Positions 36,251 to 45,973 of a DNA stretch of 64,000 bases are shown piece by piece. A program made the translations under genes and the position numbers. Each line of letters starts with the position of its first letter. Within the stretch, counting starts at the first letter, position 1. This DNA is from Marinimicrococcus flavescens (GTDB taxonomy: Bacteria; Pseudomonadota; Alphaproteobacteria; Geminicoccales; Geminicoccaceae): NCBI GenBank assembly GCA_029211145.1, contig JARGEQ010000091.1:62001-126000 (forward strand), written 5' to 3'. The notes beneath the pieces were generated by a model that was not told the origin of the DNA, made no database searches, and was given only the letters and a program-made list of their open reading frames with translations.

Positions 36251-37336
36251 CTATCCGGCGCCCGGAGCCTGCCGCGCGCCCTCCTCGAACATCCCGGCGA
36301 GCCCGTCGAACTCGTCGGCGACCGCCTGGAGGACGAAGCCCAGCGTGTAGACCCGGACCGCGGTGAGATCGCTGGCCCCGGAACCGCCTTCGAGAAGGCT
36401 GTTGAGATGCTCGAGTCGTTCGCGGACCTCGTCGGGCCGCGGTGGCGGCTTGCCCGCCTCGATGGCCGTTCCCAGGCGATGGAAATAGCGGCAGGAGGCT
36501 CCTACCAGCTCGTCCAGCGGCTTTTGCAGCCGCTCGCGGACCGGGTCCGGCAGGGCGGTCCCGTCGATCCGGTCCAGCACGCCCATGGTCTGCCACAGAC
36601 GCTGCACCCGAGAGGTGAGCTCGTGGTAGGCAGGGCCGGCCTTTCGCACCCGTCGCCGCCGCGTCTCCTGCGCCATGGCGATAGCGCGGTCGAGATGCGC
36701 GCGAATGTCGTCATGGATCGGTGTCAGGCTCTCGGCGTCCCGATCGAAGAGATGCGCCACCGCGGCCGCCAGCAGGTCGCCGCAGCGCCTGACGGCGACG
36801 CCAAGGTCGCGGTGGATGACGCGATGCGCGGCGCTCGGGAACACCAGGGCCACGGCGGCTCCGGCCGCCAGGGCGCCGCAAAGGATCGCAACCGACCGGT
36901 CGACGGCGGCCATCAGCGCCCCGTCGTCGACGCCGACGAGGACCAGCACGCTCGAGACCATGTGGGCGTACATCATGCCGGGGATGAAGGCCGTGAAGAG
37001 CTGGATGATCGCGGTCGACAGCGCCAGGGCCAGCGGCGTCTGCCACGCGCCCTGGCCGAGCACGAGGAGCAGCGCCAGCCCCACCGCACTGCCGAGGATC
37101 GTCGCGGCCACGCGGCTGCCCAGCGAGCCGAGCGTGCCGCCGACGCTGGGCCGGATCACGTAGAGGGCGGACATCACCGCCCAGGAGGCCTCCGGCAGGT
37201 GCGCCACCCGCATGACCAGATAAGCGAGCAGGGCCGCGGCGGCCGTGCGGCAGGCATGGCGCAGCGGCTCGCGCAGGCGGGCGGGGGAGGCGGCCCGGGC
37301 GAGCCGTCTCCCCCATCTGCCGATGCCTGCCGGCAT
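36251..37336 (-). CDS. FUSC/ArAE-family membrane protein
   Basis: The 361-residue protein has an N-terminal block of about six hydrophobic helices (residues 30-170; 'ACRTAAAALLAYLVMRVAHL', 'EASWAVMSALYVIRPSVGGT', 'RVAATILGSAVGLALLLVLG') and a long helical cytoplasmic C-terminal half. This is the half-size architecture of FUSC/aromatic acid exporter (AaeB-like) proteins. It starts 1 base after the YihY/BrkB gene stop, so both are probably one transcript. Substrate unknown. Confidence 0.85.
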   Translation of the reverse strand: MPAGIGRWGRRLARAASPARLREPLRHACRTAAAALLAYLVMRVAHLPEASWAVMSALYVIRPSVGGTLGSLGSRVAATILGSAVGLALLLVLGQGAWQTPLALALSTAIIQLFTAFIPGMMYAHMVSSVLVLVGVDDGALMAAVDRSVAILCGALAAGAAVALVFPSAAHRVIHRDLGVAVRRCGDLLAAAVAHLFDRDAESLTPIHDDIRAHLDRAIAMAQETRRRRVRKAGPAYHELTSRVQRLWQTMGVLDRIDGTALPDPVRERLQKPLDELVGASCRYFHRLGTAIEAGKPPPRPDEVRERLEHLNSLLEGGSGASDLTAVRVYTLGFVLQAVADEFDGLAGMFEEGARQAPGAG

Positions 37337-37337
37337 T

Positions 37338-38468
37338 CTAGCGGTCCCGCGTCCGGTCCGTGCGGTCGGCGCCGAAGGCGCCGCGCTGGCCCATCGGCTG
37401 CGGCCTGCCGGTGGTGGTGTCGCGGGAGGTCTCGAGCTCCAGCTCGGAGTTGAGCTCGGCCCCCAAAAGCACGACGAAGGCGCTGATCCACAGCCACATC
37501 AGCAGGATGATCACGCCGCCGAGGGCGCCGTAGGTCTCGTTGTAGGAGGCGAAATTGGCCGCATAGAAGGAGAAGGCGGCAGAGGCAACGAGCCACAGCA
37601 CGGCCGCTGCCATGGAGCCGGGGCTGATCCACCGCCAGCTCGCCGGCGCCCGGCTGGGGCCGAAGCGGTACATCATGGCAAGACCCGCCACCACCAGCAC
37701 CAGCATGGCCAGCCACGAGCCGATCCGCACCGCCCAGTCACCGAGGGGGCCCAGCGGGACCTGCCCGAGAACCGCCGGAACCACGACGATGACGCCCAGC
37801 CCCGCGATCACCCCGACGATCGCCGCCAGGGTGAAGAGCAGGGCCGTGGCGTTGAAGCGGATGAACCCGCGATCCTCCTCTTCCTCGTAGACGATGTTGA
37901 GGGCCGTGAAGAGCGTCTTGATGCCGGCGGACGCGCTCCACAGGGCCAGCAGGATCGACAGGGCCGCACCCCAGCCCAGCGCCGTCCCGCCGCCCGAGGC
38001 CACCTTGTGGACCTGCTCGCGGATCATCTCGAAGGCAGCCTGGGGCACAACGCCTTGGAGACCCGCGAGGTGCTGCTCGACCTGTGCCGGATCGGCGACT
38101 AGCCCGTAGATCGAGACGGTGGCGGTGATCGCCGGGAACAGGGCGAGAAGGGCGTAGAAGGCGCAGCCGGCGGCGACGATCGAGACATTGTCGCGGCTGA
38201 TCTCGTCCTTGACCCGCCACAGCACGGCCTTCCACCCGCCGGAAGGGATCTGCGCCGGGCTCTCGGCCCGGCGTGCCTGCGCCGCAGTGCCGTCCGCGTG
38301 CCGGCGCTGTCCGTGCGGATCGCCGCCGGAACGCTGCCCGGGGCTCTGGCTGCGACTCCCCGGGTGCCGCCCCGCCAGCTTGAGGACGACCAGCCCCAGC
38401 GCCGCGGAGCCGAGGCCGCGGAGCCTGCCACTTCGTTCCATGGCGGGTGATCCGGTTCGTGCTGCCAT
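37338..38468 (-). CDS. YihY/virulence factor BrkB family membrane protein
   Basis: The 376-residue protein has a charged, low-complexity N-terminus (about 85 residues), then the UPF0761 core with six hydrophobic helices: 'SIVAAGCAFYALLALFPAIT', 'LGWGAALSILLALWSASAGI', 'KTLFTALNIVYEEEEDRGFI', 'YNETYGALGGVIILLMWLWI' and 'FVVLLGAELNSELE'. These are standard motifs of the family. Start ATG 38468 has GGGAG 6 bases upstream; the frame extends to 38522. It lies downstream of tRNA-Thr on the same strand. Function in the family is unsettled. Confidence 0.92.
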   Translation of the reverse strand: MAARTGSPAMERSGRLRGLGSAALGLVVLKLAGRHPGSRSQSPGQRSGGDPHGQRRHADGTAAQARRAESPAQIPSGGWKAVLWRVKDEISRDNVSIVAAGCAFYALLALFPAITATVSIYGLVADPAQVEQHLAGLQGVVPQAAFEMIREQVHKVASGGGTALGWGAALSILLALWSASAGIKTLFTALNIVYEEEEDRGFIRFNATALLFTLAAIVGVIAGLGVIVVVPAVLGQVPLGPLGDWAVRIGSWLAMLVLVVAGLAMMYRFGPSRAPASWRWISPGSMAAAVLWLVASAAFSFYAANFASYNETYGALGGVIILLMWLWISAFVVLLGAELNSELELETSRDTTTGRPQPMGQRGAFGADRTDRTRDR

Positions 38469-38631
38469 GCCTCTCTCCCGGACGGGGCGAACATGAAGTT
38501 GCTGCAGCAACCGTGCCCGCACCGCCGGGTTCCGAGCGCGCGGGAATGCGCGCAGGCAGCACCATGCCGCCCTCGAAGCGGATCGGATCTGCCGGATTGT
38601 CGAAGAGAGGGGAAATGCCGCGCGGGGGAAG

Positions 38632-38706
38632 TGGTGCCGCAGAGAGGAATCGAACCTCCGACCCCGTCCTTACCAAGGACGTGCTCTACCCCTGAGCTAC
38701 TGCGGC
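38632..38706 (-). tRNA. tRNA-Thr (anticodon GGT)
   Basis: A 75-base cloverleaf on the minus strand. The acceptor stem GCCGCAG pairs with CTGCGGC, discriminator A, CCA encoded. D-arm GCTC..GAGC, anticodon stem CGTCC/GGACG with loop TTGGTAA (anticodon GGT), T-arm with GGTTCGATTCC. It reads ACC and ACU. A possible promoter (TTCCCT, 17 bases, TATGGC) lies just upstream at 38726-38754. Confidence 0.97.
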
Positions 38707-38792
38707 TTGCGGGCGGGCGGTTGATGCCATACGCCGGGGGGGTGCGCAAGGGAATTTCCTCGCGGATGGCAGAGAAAGTGGAAATTGGGTCG

Positions 38793-38987
38793 ATGAGCGA
38801 CGAGCAGGCGAGCGGCGGGGCGGTGCCCGGGCAGGCGGGCAAGGGCGGAGCGGCGCGCGACGAGCGGGCGGCGCGGCTGGCGGCCCAGCTCCGCGAGAAC
38901 CTCAAGCGGCGCAAGGCGCAGCAGCGGGGCAGGGCCGAGCGCCCCGACCCCGTCCCCGAAGAGGGGCGTGACAGCGCCGACTGTTGA
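38793..38987 (+). CDS. Small basic hypothetical protein upstream of dcd
   Basis: The 64-residue protein has a conserved-looking helix, '[20 protein letters not shown]' followed by '[12 protein letters not shown]', rich in Arg and Ala. Similar short proteins of the 'RLAAxLRxNLxRRKAQ' form are common near murA in alphaproteobacteria and have no known function. ATG 38793 gives a compact protein; ATG 38766 in the same frame would add 9 residues. Confidence 0.65.
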   Translation: MSDEQASGGAVPGQAGKGGAARDERAARLAAQLRENLKRRKAQQRGRAERPDPVPEEGRDSADC

Positions 38988-39093
38988 GCGCGACCGCTCT
39001 ATTCCGTACATACCGCCCGTTCCGCGGCGCCCGGCGAGGCGCGCCGCAAAGGCAGCACCCCGCACGGCCGGCCACTCAAGGACACAAGCGCCC

Positions 39094-39648
39094 ATGGCGA
39101 TCATGCCCGACCACTGGATCCGCAAGAAGGCCCTCGAGGAGGGCATGATCGAGCCGTTCGTCGACCGTCAGGAGCGCTCCGGCGTGATCTCCTACGGGCT
39201 CTCCTCCTACGGCTACGACGCGCGCCTGGCGCCCGACTTCAGGATCTTCACCAACGTCGACAACGCGCTGGTCGATCCCAAGGACTTCTCCTCGCAGAGC
39301 TTCGTCGAGCGCTCGGGCGACAGCTGCGTGATCCCGCCCAACAGTTTCGCGCTGGCGAGAACGGTCGAGTATTTCCGCATCCCGCGCGACGTCCTGGTGA
39401 TCTGCCTCGGCAAGAGCACCTATGCGCGCTGCGGCATGATCGTGAACGTCACGCCGCTCGAGCCCGAGTGGGAGGGCCATGTGACGCTCGAGATATCCAA
39501 CACCACGCCGCTGCCGGCCCGGGTCTACGCCCACGAGGGCATCGCCCAGTTCCTCTTTCTGCGCGGCGATTCGGCACCCGAGGTCTCCTATGCAGACCGC
39601 GGCGGCAAATATATGGGGCAGCGCGGCGTCACGCTGCCGAGGCTTTGA
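39094..39648 (+). CDS. dcd: dCTP deaminase
   Basis: Dcd deaminates dCTP to dUTP, feeding dTMP synthesis. The 184-residue product has '[20 protein letters not shown]', '[20 protein letters not shown]', '[20 protein letters not shown]', the catalytic-Glu region '[20 protein letters not shown]' and '[15 protein letters not shown]' at the C-terminus, where the lid folds over the nucleotide. It is the first gene of the murA-hisD-infA block and starts 106 bases after the small upstream gene. Confidence 0.98.
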   Translation: MAIMPDHWIRKKALEEGMIEPFVDRQERSGVISYGLSSYGYDARLAPDFRIFTNVDNALVDPKDFSSQSFVERSGDSCVIPPNSFALARTVEYFRIPRDVLVICLGKSTYARCGMIVNVTPLEPEWEGHVTLEISNTTPLPARVYAHEGIAQFLFLRGDSAPEVSYADRGGKYMGQRGVTLPRL

Positions 39649-39677
39649 GCGTGCAAGAAGCGGGAACGGATCGCTAG

Positions 39678-40943
39678 ATGGACCGGCTGCTGATCAAGGG
39701 CGGGGTGCCGCTCGAGGGAACGGTGAATATCAGCGGGGCGAAGAATGCCGCCCTGCCGCTGCTTGCCGCGGTGCTCCTGACCGACGAGCCGGTCGAGCTC
39801 GCCAACCTGCCGGAGCTGGCCGACGTCCAGTCGATGCTGCGCCTGGTGCAGCGGGTCGGCACCTCGGCAACGCACCTGGCGGGCGAGCCCGGACGGGTAC
39901 GGCTGAGCACGCCGGAGCTCCTGTCGACCGAGGCGCCCTATGACCTCGTGCGCAAGATGCGGGCCTCGGTGCTGGTGCTGGGCCCGCTTTTGGCACGCGG
40001 CGGCGAGGCGCGGGTGTCGCTGCCGGGCGGCTGCGCCATCGGTCCGCGGCCGATCGACCTCCATCTGGCCGCCCTCGAGCGGATGGGGGCCGAGATCGAC
40101 CTGGTCGAGGGCTATGTCCAGGCGCGCGCGCCCGGCGGCCTCAAGGGCGCGCAGATCGAGTTCCAGCAGCCCTCGGTGGGAGCCACCGAGAACACGCTGA
40201 TGGCGGCGTCGCTGGCGCGCGGCACGACGCGCATCCTGGGTGCCGCGCGCGAGCCCGAGATCGTCGATCTGGCGCGGCTGCTCGGCGCCATGGGGGCGCG
40301 CATCGAGGGTGCCGGCTCGAGCTGCATCACCGTCGAGGGCGTCGAGCGCCTCACCGGTGCGCGGCACAGCATCCTGCCCGACCGCATCGAAGCCGGCACC
40401 TACGCCATGGCGGCGGCCATCACCGGCGGCCGGATCACGATCAGGGGCGCGCGGCTCGAGATGCTCGGCGGGGCCAGGGAGAAGCTGGTCGAGGCGGGCA
40501 TGCTGCTCGAGGAGTGCGAGGACGGGTTCATCGCCGGCGTCGCCGAGGGCGGGCTCGCCGGTGTCGACGTGATGACCAATCCCTATCCCGGCTTCGCCAC
40601 CGACCTCCAGGCCCAGTTCATGACGCTGATGTGCGTCGCCCGGGGGGCCTCGATGATCAGCGAGACGATCTTCGAGAACCGCTTCATGCATGTGCCCGAG
40701 CTCATGCGCATGGGCGCGCGGATCACCGTGCACGGCCACTCGGCCCTGGTGCGCGGCGTCGAGGCGCTCAAGGGTGCGCCGGTCATGGCGACCGACCTGC
40801 GCGCCTCGGTCTCGCTCGTGCTGGCCGCCCTGGCGGCCAGGGGCGAGACCGAGATCAACCGCATCTACCATCTGGACCGGGGCTACGAGCATCTCGAGCA
40901 GAAGCTCGCGGCGGTGGGTGCCCGGATCGAGCGCATGCCGTGA
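39678..40943 (+). CDS. murA: UDP-N-acetylglucosamine 1-carboxyvinyltransferase
   Basis: MurA transfers enolpyruvate from PEP to UDP-GlcNAc, the first committed step of peptidoglycan synthesis. The 421-residue protein begins '[20 protein letters not shown]', has the catalytic Cys119 in '[20 protein letters not shown]' (fosfomycin target; Cys, not the resistant Asp, is present) and '[20 protein letters not shown]' plus '[20 protein letters not shown]' near the C-terminus. It starts 29 bases after dcd. Confidence 0.99.
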   Translation: MDRLLIKGGVPLEGTVNISGAKNAALPLLAAVLLTDEPVELANLPELADVQSMLRLVQRVGTSATHLAGEPGRVRLSTPELLSTEAPYDLVRKMRASVLVLGPLLARGGEARVSLPGGCAIGPRPIDLHLAALERMGAEIDLVEGYVQARAPGGLKGAQIEFQQPSVGATENTLMAASLARGTTRILGAAREPEIVDLARLLGAMGARIEGAGSSCITVEGVERLTGARHSILPDRIEAGTYAMAAAITGGRITIRGARLEMLGGAREKLVEAGMLLEECEDGFIAGVAEGGLAGVDVMTNPYPGFATDLQAQFMTLMCVARGASMISETIFENRFMHVPELMRMGARITVHGHSALVRGVEALKGAPVMATDLRASVSLVLAALAARGETEINRIYHLDRGYEHLEQKLAAVGARIERMP

Positions 40944-40972
40944 CGGCTGCGCGCCGCGAGGGGAGAGAGGGG

Positions 40973-41458
40973 ATGGAAGACAAGCTTCGCCTGAGGGCGG
41001 CCGACGCCGAGGACCTGGCCGTGCTGGCGGCCTGCCTGCAGGACGCGCGGGTGTGCCTCAAGGAGATGGTGTTCCAGCCGGCCGAGCATCGCTTCATGGC
41101 GGCATTCACCCGCTACCGGCGCGAGCGCCAGCCCGACCCGACATCCTGTGAGGGCCTCACCGAGTGCCCCTCGGCGCTGGTTTTCGAGGACATAGCCGAG
41201 GTCAAGTATCGCGGGCTCGATCCGGCGGCCGAGGATCGCGGCCTGTCGCTCCTGACCATCGCCACCGAGCCCGGGCGCGAGCATCTGATCCATGTGCTGC
41301 TGGTCTTCGAGGGCGGTATCGAGATCCAGCTGCGCACCGACCGGATCCATTGCCGGCTCGACGATTTCGGCGAGGCTGCGGTCTGCAGCTCGACGCCTTG
41401 CGACCACTTCGCGCAGCTCAGCTACGAGGACATGGCAGGGGATGGCCAGAAGGCTTGA
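40973..41458 (+). CDS. DUF2948 family protein
   Basis: The 161-residue soluble protein shows the DUF2948 pattern: '[20 protein letters not shown]', '[20 protein letters not shown]', '[20 protein letters not shown]' and '[19 protein letters not shown]'. It is consistently found between murA and hisD in alphaproteobacteria; no function is known. ATG 40973 is preceded by a purine-rich GGGGAGAGAGGGG. Its last 17 bases overlap hisD. Confidence 0.93.
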   Translation: MEDKLRLRAADAEDLAVLAACLQDARVCLKEMVFQPAEHRFMAAFTRYRRERQPDPTSCEGLTECPSALVFEDIAEVKYRGLDPAAEDRGLSLLTIATEPGREHLIHVLLVFEGGIEIQLRTDRIHCRLDDFGEAAVCSSTPCDHFAQLSYEDMAGDGQKA

Positions 41459-42734
41459 TTGCCGCGAGGCGGACTTCGAGGCGAGCTTCGCCGCACTGGT
41501 CGAGGAGCGGCGCGAGGAGACCCACGACGTCCGCGACACCGTCTCGGGCATTATTGCGCGGGTGCGCGGGGAGGGTGACGCGGCCCTGGTCGATCTGACG
41601 CGGCACTTCGACCGGCTCGAGCTGACGCCGGCCACGCTGCGCGTCACCGGCGAGGAGCTCCGGGCGGCGCGGGATGCATGCACGCCCGAGGATCTGCGGG
41701 CGCTGGAGACGGCGGCGGCCCGCATCCGCGCCTTCCACGAGCGCCAGATCCCGAAGGACGAGCGCTGGACCGACGCGCAGGGCGTGCGGCTGGGCATGGT
41801 CTGGAAGCCCATCGACGCGGTCGGCCTCTACGTGCCCGGCGGCACCGCCGCCTACCCGAGCAGCGTCCTGATGAACGCCATTCCAGCCCGGGTCGCCGGC
41901 TGCCGGCGCCTGGTGATGGTGGCGCCGACGCCCGAGGGGAGGGTCAACCCGCTGGTGCTGGCGGCAGCGGCCGTCGCCGGCGTCGACGAGGTCTACCGTA
42001 TCGGCGGGGCGCAGGCGGTGGCGGCGCTCGCCTACGGCACCTCGACCATCCGCCCGGTCGACAAGATCGTGGGGCCGGGCAACGCCTGGGTAGCGGAGGC
42101 CAAGCGGCAGGTCTTCGGCCGCGTCGGCATCGACATGATCGCGGGGCCCTCGGAGATCGTGGTGGTGGCCGACGGCGGCAACGAGCCCGCCTGGATCGCC
42201 GCCGACCTCCTTTCCCAGGCCGAGCACGACACCCGCGCCCAGTCGATCCTGATCACCGAGGATGCGGGCTTCGCCGCGCGGGTCGAGGCCGAGATCGAGC
42301 GCCGGCTGGAGACGCTCTCGCGCGGCGCCATCGCCAAGGAGAGCTGGCGCGCGCATGGCGCGGTGATCGTCGTGGCCTCGCTCGAGGAGGTGCCGGCGCT
42401 GGTCGACAGGCTGGCGCCCGAGCATCTGGAGCTGGCGGTGCCGGATGCCGAGGCGATGGCCGCCCGCATCACCCATGCCGGCGCCATCTTCCTGGGCCCG
42501 TGGACGCCCGAGGTGATCGGCGACTATGTGGGCGGGCCCAACCATGTCCTGCCCACCAGCCGCACCGCGCGGTTCGCCTCGGGCCTGGCCGTCCACGACT
42601 TTCTCAAGCGCACGACGCTGCTGGGCTGCGACGCCGCGAGCTTCAGGGCGCTGGCGCCGGCCGCCGGCCGGCTCGCCCGGGCCGAGGGGCTGGAGGCGCA
42701 TGCGCTGGCCGTCGAGGGGCGGCTCGTGGAGTGA
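41442..42734 (+). CDS. hisD: Histidinol dehydrogenase
   Basis: HisD carries out the last two oxidations of histidine synthesis, histidinol to histidine, with NAD+ and Zn2+. The 430-residue protein has '[20 protein letters not shown]', '[20 protein letters not shown]', '[19 protein letters not shown]', '[20 protein letters not shown]' and '[18 protein letters not shown]' with the zinc-binding Gln/His. ATG 41442 lies inside the end of the DUF2948 gene with AGGGG touching it, implying coupling. The other his genes are elsewhere. Confidence 0.98.
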   Translation: MARRLDCREADFEASFAALVEERREETHDVRDTVSGIIARVRGEGDAALVDLTRHFDRLELTPATLRVTGEELRAARDACTPEDLRALETAAARIRAFHERQIPKDERWTDAQGVRLGMVWKPIDAVGLYVPGGTAAYPSSVLMNAIPARVAGCRRLVMVAPTPEGRVNPLVLAAAAVAGVDEVYRIGGAQAVAALAYGTSTIRPVDKIVGPGNAWVAEAKRQVFGRVGIDMIAGPSEIVVVADGGNEPAWIAADLLSQAEHDTRAQSILITEDAGFAARVEAEIERRLETLSRGAIAKESWRAHGAVIVVASLEEVPALVDRLAPEHLELAVPDAEAMAARITHAGAIFLGPWTPEVIGDYVGGPNHVLPTSRTARFASGLAVHDFLKRTTLLGCDAASFRALAPAAGRLARAEGLEAHALAVEGRLVE

Positions 42735-43207
42735 GCGGGGAGCAGGACAGGATCGTCTCGCTGGTCCTGGACGAGAAGAGCATCGTCCGCTGGAGCCCGG
42801 AGGTCGAGCACGAGCGCAATGTCGCCGTGTTCGATCTCCTCGAGAGCAACCGGTTCTGCCTGCGCGACGGGTTTGCGGGACCTTACGCGCTGCGCCTGTC
42901 GCTGCGCGACGCGACGCTGATCCTCGACGTGACCGGCGAGGCGCCCGCCCAGAGTGCCGAGATCGCGCTGGCGGTGCGGCCGCTGCGCCGGGTCATCAAG
43001 GACTATTTCCTGATCTGCGAGAGCTACTATCAGGCCATCAAGGGCGCCACGCCGTCGCGGATCGAGGCGATCGACATGGCCCGCCGGGGGCTCCACAACG
43101 AGGGCTCGGAGATTCTGCGCGACGCCTTACAGGCCAAGGTGGAGCTCGACCTCGCCACGGCCAGGCGGCTGTTCACGCTCGTCTGCGTGCTCCATCTGCG
43201 TCGCTGA
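42731..43207 (+). CDS. UPF0262 family protein
   Basis: The 158-residue protein belongs to UPF0262: '[20 protein letters not shown]', '[20 protein letters not shown]', '[20 protein letters not shown]' and '[20 protein letters not shown]'. The start is a GTG that overlaps the hisD stop codon as GTGA, so translation is coupled. This uncharacterised family is practically restricted to alphaproteobacteria and sits in this cluster. Confidence 0.94.
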   Translation: MSGEQDRIVSLVLDEKSIVRWSPEVEHERNVAVFDLLESNRFCLRDGFAGPYALRLSLRDATLILDVTGEAPAQSAEIALAVRPLRRVIKDYFLICESYYQAIKGATPSRIEAIDMARRGLHNEGSEILRDALQAKVELDLATARRLFTLVCVLHLRR

Positions 43208-43210
43208 GCC

Positions 43211-43654
43211 ATGAGCGAGCTCCCTGCGAGCGTGCTGTTCGCCTGCACGATGAACGCGATCCGCTCGCCCATGGCGGAGGCGCTCTTGAAATTCTTCCAT
43301 GGCCACCGGATCTATGTGCAAAGCGTCGGCGTGCGCCAGGGAGAGCTCGATCCCATGGTGGTGCAGGTGCTGGACGAGATCGGCATCGATCTTTCGCGCC
43401 ACCGGCCGCGCACCTTCGACGATCTGGAGGACACGTTCTTCGACCTCGTGGTCTCGCTGTCGCCGGAAGCGCAGCACCGGGCGGTCGAGCTCACCCGCAG
43501 CAGCTCGTGCGAGCTGGATTTCTGGCATATGCCGGACCCGAGCGTCGTCGAGGGCAGCCGGGAGCAGCGGCTGGACGCCTACCGGGCGCTGCGCGACATG
43601 CTGCTCCGGCGTATCCGCGAACGCTTTCCGCCCGAGAGCGGGCCCCGGGTCTAG
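43211..43654 (+). CDS. Low-molecular-weight phosphatase family protein (arsenate reductase-like)
   Basis: The 147-residue protein has the phosphate-binding loop C-x5-R-S at Cys12-Arg18 in 'VLFACTMNAIRSPMAEALLK', and 'DPMVVQVLDEIGIDLSRHRP', as in low-molecular-weight tyrosine phosphatases and ArsC of the thioredoxin-linked type. The acidic residue expected late in the fold is in 'WHMPDPS', the D-P motif of the family. It starts 3 bases after UPF0262. Cluster position is conserved, but substrate (phosphotyrosine or arsenate) cannot be told. Confidence 0.9.
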   Translation: MSELPASVLFACTMNAIRSPMAEALLKFFHGHRIYVQSVGVRQGELDPMVVQVLDEIGIDLSRHRPRTFDDLEDTFFDLVVSLSPEAQHRAVELTRSSSCELDFWHMPDPSVVEGSREQRLDAYRALRDMLLRRIRERFPPESGPRV

Positions 43655-43695
43655 GGTTGCGGGGTCCGGCCGCAGGCGGCGCTGGGCGGCTTTGC

Positions 43696-43724
43696 TTGAC
43701 CTGACGCCGTTCGCGCACCATGAA
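43696..43724 (+). promoter_or_regulatory. Predicted promoter of infA
   Basis: TTGACC (43696-43701) and CATGAA (43719-43724) are 17 bases apart in the 116-base gap before infA, the largest gap in this gene block. Confidence 0.45.
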
Positions 43725-43770
43725 ATGCACGCGAGGCACCCGCCAGCGTGCCGTCAACCTAGGAGTGCTG

Positions 43771-43989
43771 ATGGCTAAAGAGGATATGATCGAGTTCAGC
43801 GGTACCGTCACTGAAGTACTGCCGAACGCCATGTTCCGCGTCAAGCTCGAGAACGACCACGAGATTCTGGCGCACAGCTCGGGCCGGATGCGCAAGAACC
43901 GGATCCGCGTGCTGACCGGCGACAAGGTGACGGTGGAGATGACGCCCTACGATCTGAGCAAGGGCCGCATCACCTACCGCTTCAAGTAG
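43771..43989 (+). CDS. infA: Translation initiation factor IF-1
   Basis: IF-1 binds the ribosomal A site during initiation. The 72-residue OB-fold protein is canonical: '[20 protein letters not shown]', '[20 protein letters not shown]', '[20 protein letters not shown]' and '[11 protein letters not shown]'. AGGAG lies 5 bases before the ATG. An upstream in-frame start at 43720 exists but lacks family support. Confidence 0.99.
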   Translation: MAKEDMIEFSGTVTEVLPNAMFRVKLENDHEILAHSSGRMRKNRIRVLTGDKVTVEMTPYDLSKGRITYRFK

Positions 43990-43994
43990 GCCAC

Positions 43995-44588
43995 GTGAGC
44001 GATGCAAGCGGGATGAGGCTGGCGCTCGCCTCCACCTCGCCGCGGCGGCTGGCGCTGCTGCGTCAGGCGGGGATCGAGCCTCGGCAGGTCCTCTCGCCCG
44101 ACGTCGACGAGACGCCCTTGAAAGGCGAACTGCCGGCCGATCACGCCCTGCGTCTGGCCGGCGTCAAGGCCGATGCCGGCAGGGCGCAGCTCGCCGAGCC
44201 TGCCTTCGTGGTCGCCGCCGACACGGTCGTCGCCTGCGGACGGCGCATCCTGCCCAAGGCCGCCACACGGGCCGAGGCGGAGGCGTGCCTGCGCCTGATC
44301 TCCGGCCGCCGTCACCGGGTCCATGGCGGGCTGTGCGTGATCGCCCCGGACGGCCGGCGGCGCACACGCCTCGTCACCACCTCAGTCAGGATCAAGCGTC
44401 TGACCCAGGACGAGATTTCCTTCTACCTCGCCAGCGGCGAGTGGGAGGGCAAGGCCGGCGGCTATGCCATTCAGGGGCTCGCCGCCACCTTCGTGCCGAG
44501 CATCAACGGCTCCTACACCAACGTGGTGGGGCTGCCGCTGGCCGAGACGGTGGCGATGCTCGAGGGGCTGGGATGGTCCCGGCCATGA
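43995..44588 (+). CDS. maf: Maf-like nucleotide pyrophosphatase
   Basis: Maf proteins hydrolyse dTTP/UTP or modified nucleotides and are linked to division arrest. The 197-residue protein has 'LALASTSPRRLALLRQAGIE', 'FVVAADTVVACGRRILPKAA', 'GEWEGKAGGYAIQGLAATFV' and 'INGSYTNVVGLPLAETVAML'. The start is GTG 43995, or ATG 44013 six codons later. The stop overlaps the next gene as ATGA. Whether it is YhdE-type (dTTP/UTP) or YceF-type is not clear; the Q in 'YAIQG' favours the former. Confidence 0.95.
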   Translation: MSDASGMRLALASTSPRRLALLRQAGIEPRQVLSPDVDETPLKGELPADHALRLAGVKADAGRAQLAEPAFVVAADTVVACGRRILPKAATRAEAEACLRLISGRRHRVHGGLCVIAPDGRRRTRLVTTSVRIKRLTQDEISFYLASGEWEGKAGGYAIQGLAATFVPSINGSYTNVVGLPLAETVAMLEGLGWSRP

Positions 44589-45970
44589 AGAGGCTGGTGA
44601 TCGAGCATACCGGCTTCGGGGTGCGCGGCGCCGTGCTCGAGGAGCGCGATCTCCTCGAGCTGATCGACGCCGACGCGCTTGGCGACTGGGTGACCGACGC
44701 GCTGTTCGTCGGCCGGGCCGACGCGGTCGACGTCAAGCTCAACGCCGCCTTCCTCGACTGCGGGCTGGCCCAGCACGCCTTTCTCGGTGCCAAGGACGCG
44801 CGCCATCTGGCGGGCGAGTACGAGAAGCGGCCGATCGGCCGCTTCGTGCGCCAGGGCGACCGGGTGGTGGTCCAGGGCATGCGCGAGCCGGTGGAAGGCA
44901 AGGGCGCGCGCGTCACCACCGACGTGAAGCTCTTCGGCTTCCACATGATCTACCGGCCGCACGGCACGCCGCCGGAGAGCGCGCCGGTGCGCGGTCGCGA
45001 GCGGGTGCTGCTGCAGGAGCGCGGCGAGCGCCTGTTTCCCCAGGGCGGCGTCACGCTGCGCAAGCTCGCGGGCGAGGTCGACGATGCGACGCTCGAGGCC
45101 GAGCTCGCCCGGCTCGAGGGGCGCTGGCGGGCGATGGAGCGCGAGGCTGCCGAGGCCAAGCGGCCCGGCCGGCTCACCGCCGACGAGCATGCCGTCGAGC
45201 GGCTGCTGCGCGGGCTGGTCGAGCCCGGCCTGCGGCGCATCGAGGTCGCCGACGAGGAGCTCTTCGCCCGCTGCCGGGCGCTGCTCGAGGGCCCGCTGGC
45301 GCCGCACGGCATCGAGCTGGTGCGGCTCGACGCAAGGCAGGGCGCCTTCGAGCAGACCGACGTCGAGGACGCCGTTGCCCGGGCGCTCGCCCGCGAGGCT
45401 CCCTTGAGGGGCGGCGGGCGGCTGCTGATCGAGCCGACCAGTGCGTGCACCGCCATCGACGTCGACGGCGAGGGCCGCGAGGCGCTCGACCTCAACCTGG
45501 ATGCCGCCCGCGAGATCGCAAGGCAGCTCCGCCTGCGCAATCTCGGCGGCACGGTGATCGTCGACTTCGTCGACCTTCCCACCAAGCCGCAGCGCCAGCG
45601 CCTCGAGGAGGGCCTCAAGCGGGCGTTCCGCGACGATCCGGTGGCGGTGCAGATCTACCCCATGTCGCCGCTGGGCATCGTCCAGCTCAGCCGGGCGCGG
45701 CGCGGCCGCTCGCTCGACGCGCTGCTGCGCGGCATCTGCCGGCACTGCGAGGGCACCGGCCGGGAGCCTTCGCTGCGGGCGGCGGCCGAGGAGTTGCTGG
45801 GCGGCTTGCGTCGCGGCTCCAGCGGGCTGTCGGAGGTGCGGGTGGGCCGCGATCTGCTGCTCTATCTCGAGAAGGAGCTGGGCGAGGGCCTGCGGCCCCT
45901 GCTCGGCGGGGCGCGGCTGGTGATCGACCCGGGCCAGGAGCCCGGCGGGTTCTCCTTCGGCGGGGACTGA
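44585..45970 (+). CDS. rng: Ribonuclease E/G family protein
   Basis: The 461-residue protein is a compact RNase E/G-like endoribonuclease. The S1-like part includes 'GRADAVDVKLNAAFLDCGLA' and 'GEYEKRPIGRFVRQGDRVVV'. The catalytic DNase I-like part includes 'GGGRLLIEPTSACTAIDVDG' and 'LNLDAAREIARQLRLRNLGG', 'TVIVDFVDLPTKPQRQRLEE', where acidic residues bind Mg2+. The zinc-link region has 'GICRHCEGTGREP', CxxC. It lacks the long RNase E scaffold tail, so RNase G is the better name. The start ATG overlaps the maf stop (ATGA). Confidence 0.93.
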   Translation: MKRLVIEHTGFGVRGAVLEERDLLELIDADALGDWVTDALFVGRADAVDVKLNAAFLDCGLAQHAFLGAKDARHLAGEYEKRPIGRFVRQGDRVVVQGMREPVEGKGARVTTDVKLFGFHMIYRPHGTPPESAPVRGRERVLLQERGERLFPQGGVTLRKLAGEVDDATLEAELARLEGRWRAMEREAAEAKRPGRLTADEHAVERLLRGLVEPGLRRIEVADEELFARCRALLEGPLAPHGIELVRLDARQGAFEQTDVEDAVARALAREAPLRGGGRLLIEPTSACTAIDVDGEGREALDLNLDAAREIARQLRLRNLGGTVIVDFVDLPTKPQRQRLEEGLKRAFRDDPVAVQIYPMSPLGIVQLSRARRGRSLDALLRGICRHCEGTGREPSLRAAAEELLGGLRRGSSGLSEVRVGRDLLLYLEKELGEGLRPLLGGARLVIDPGQEPGGFSFGGD

Positions 45971-45973
45971 GCG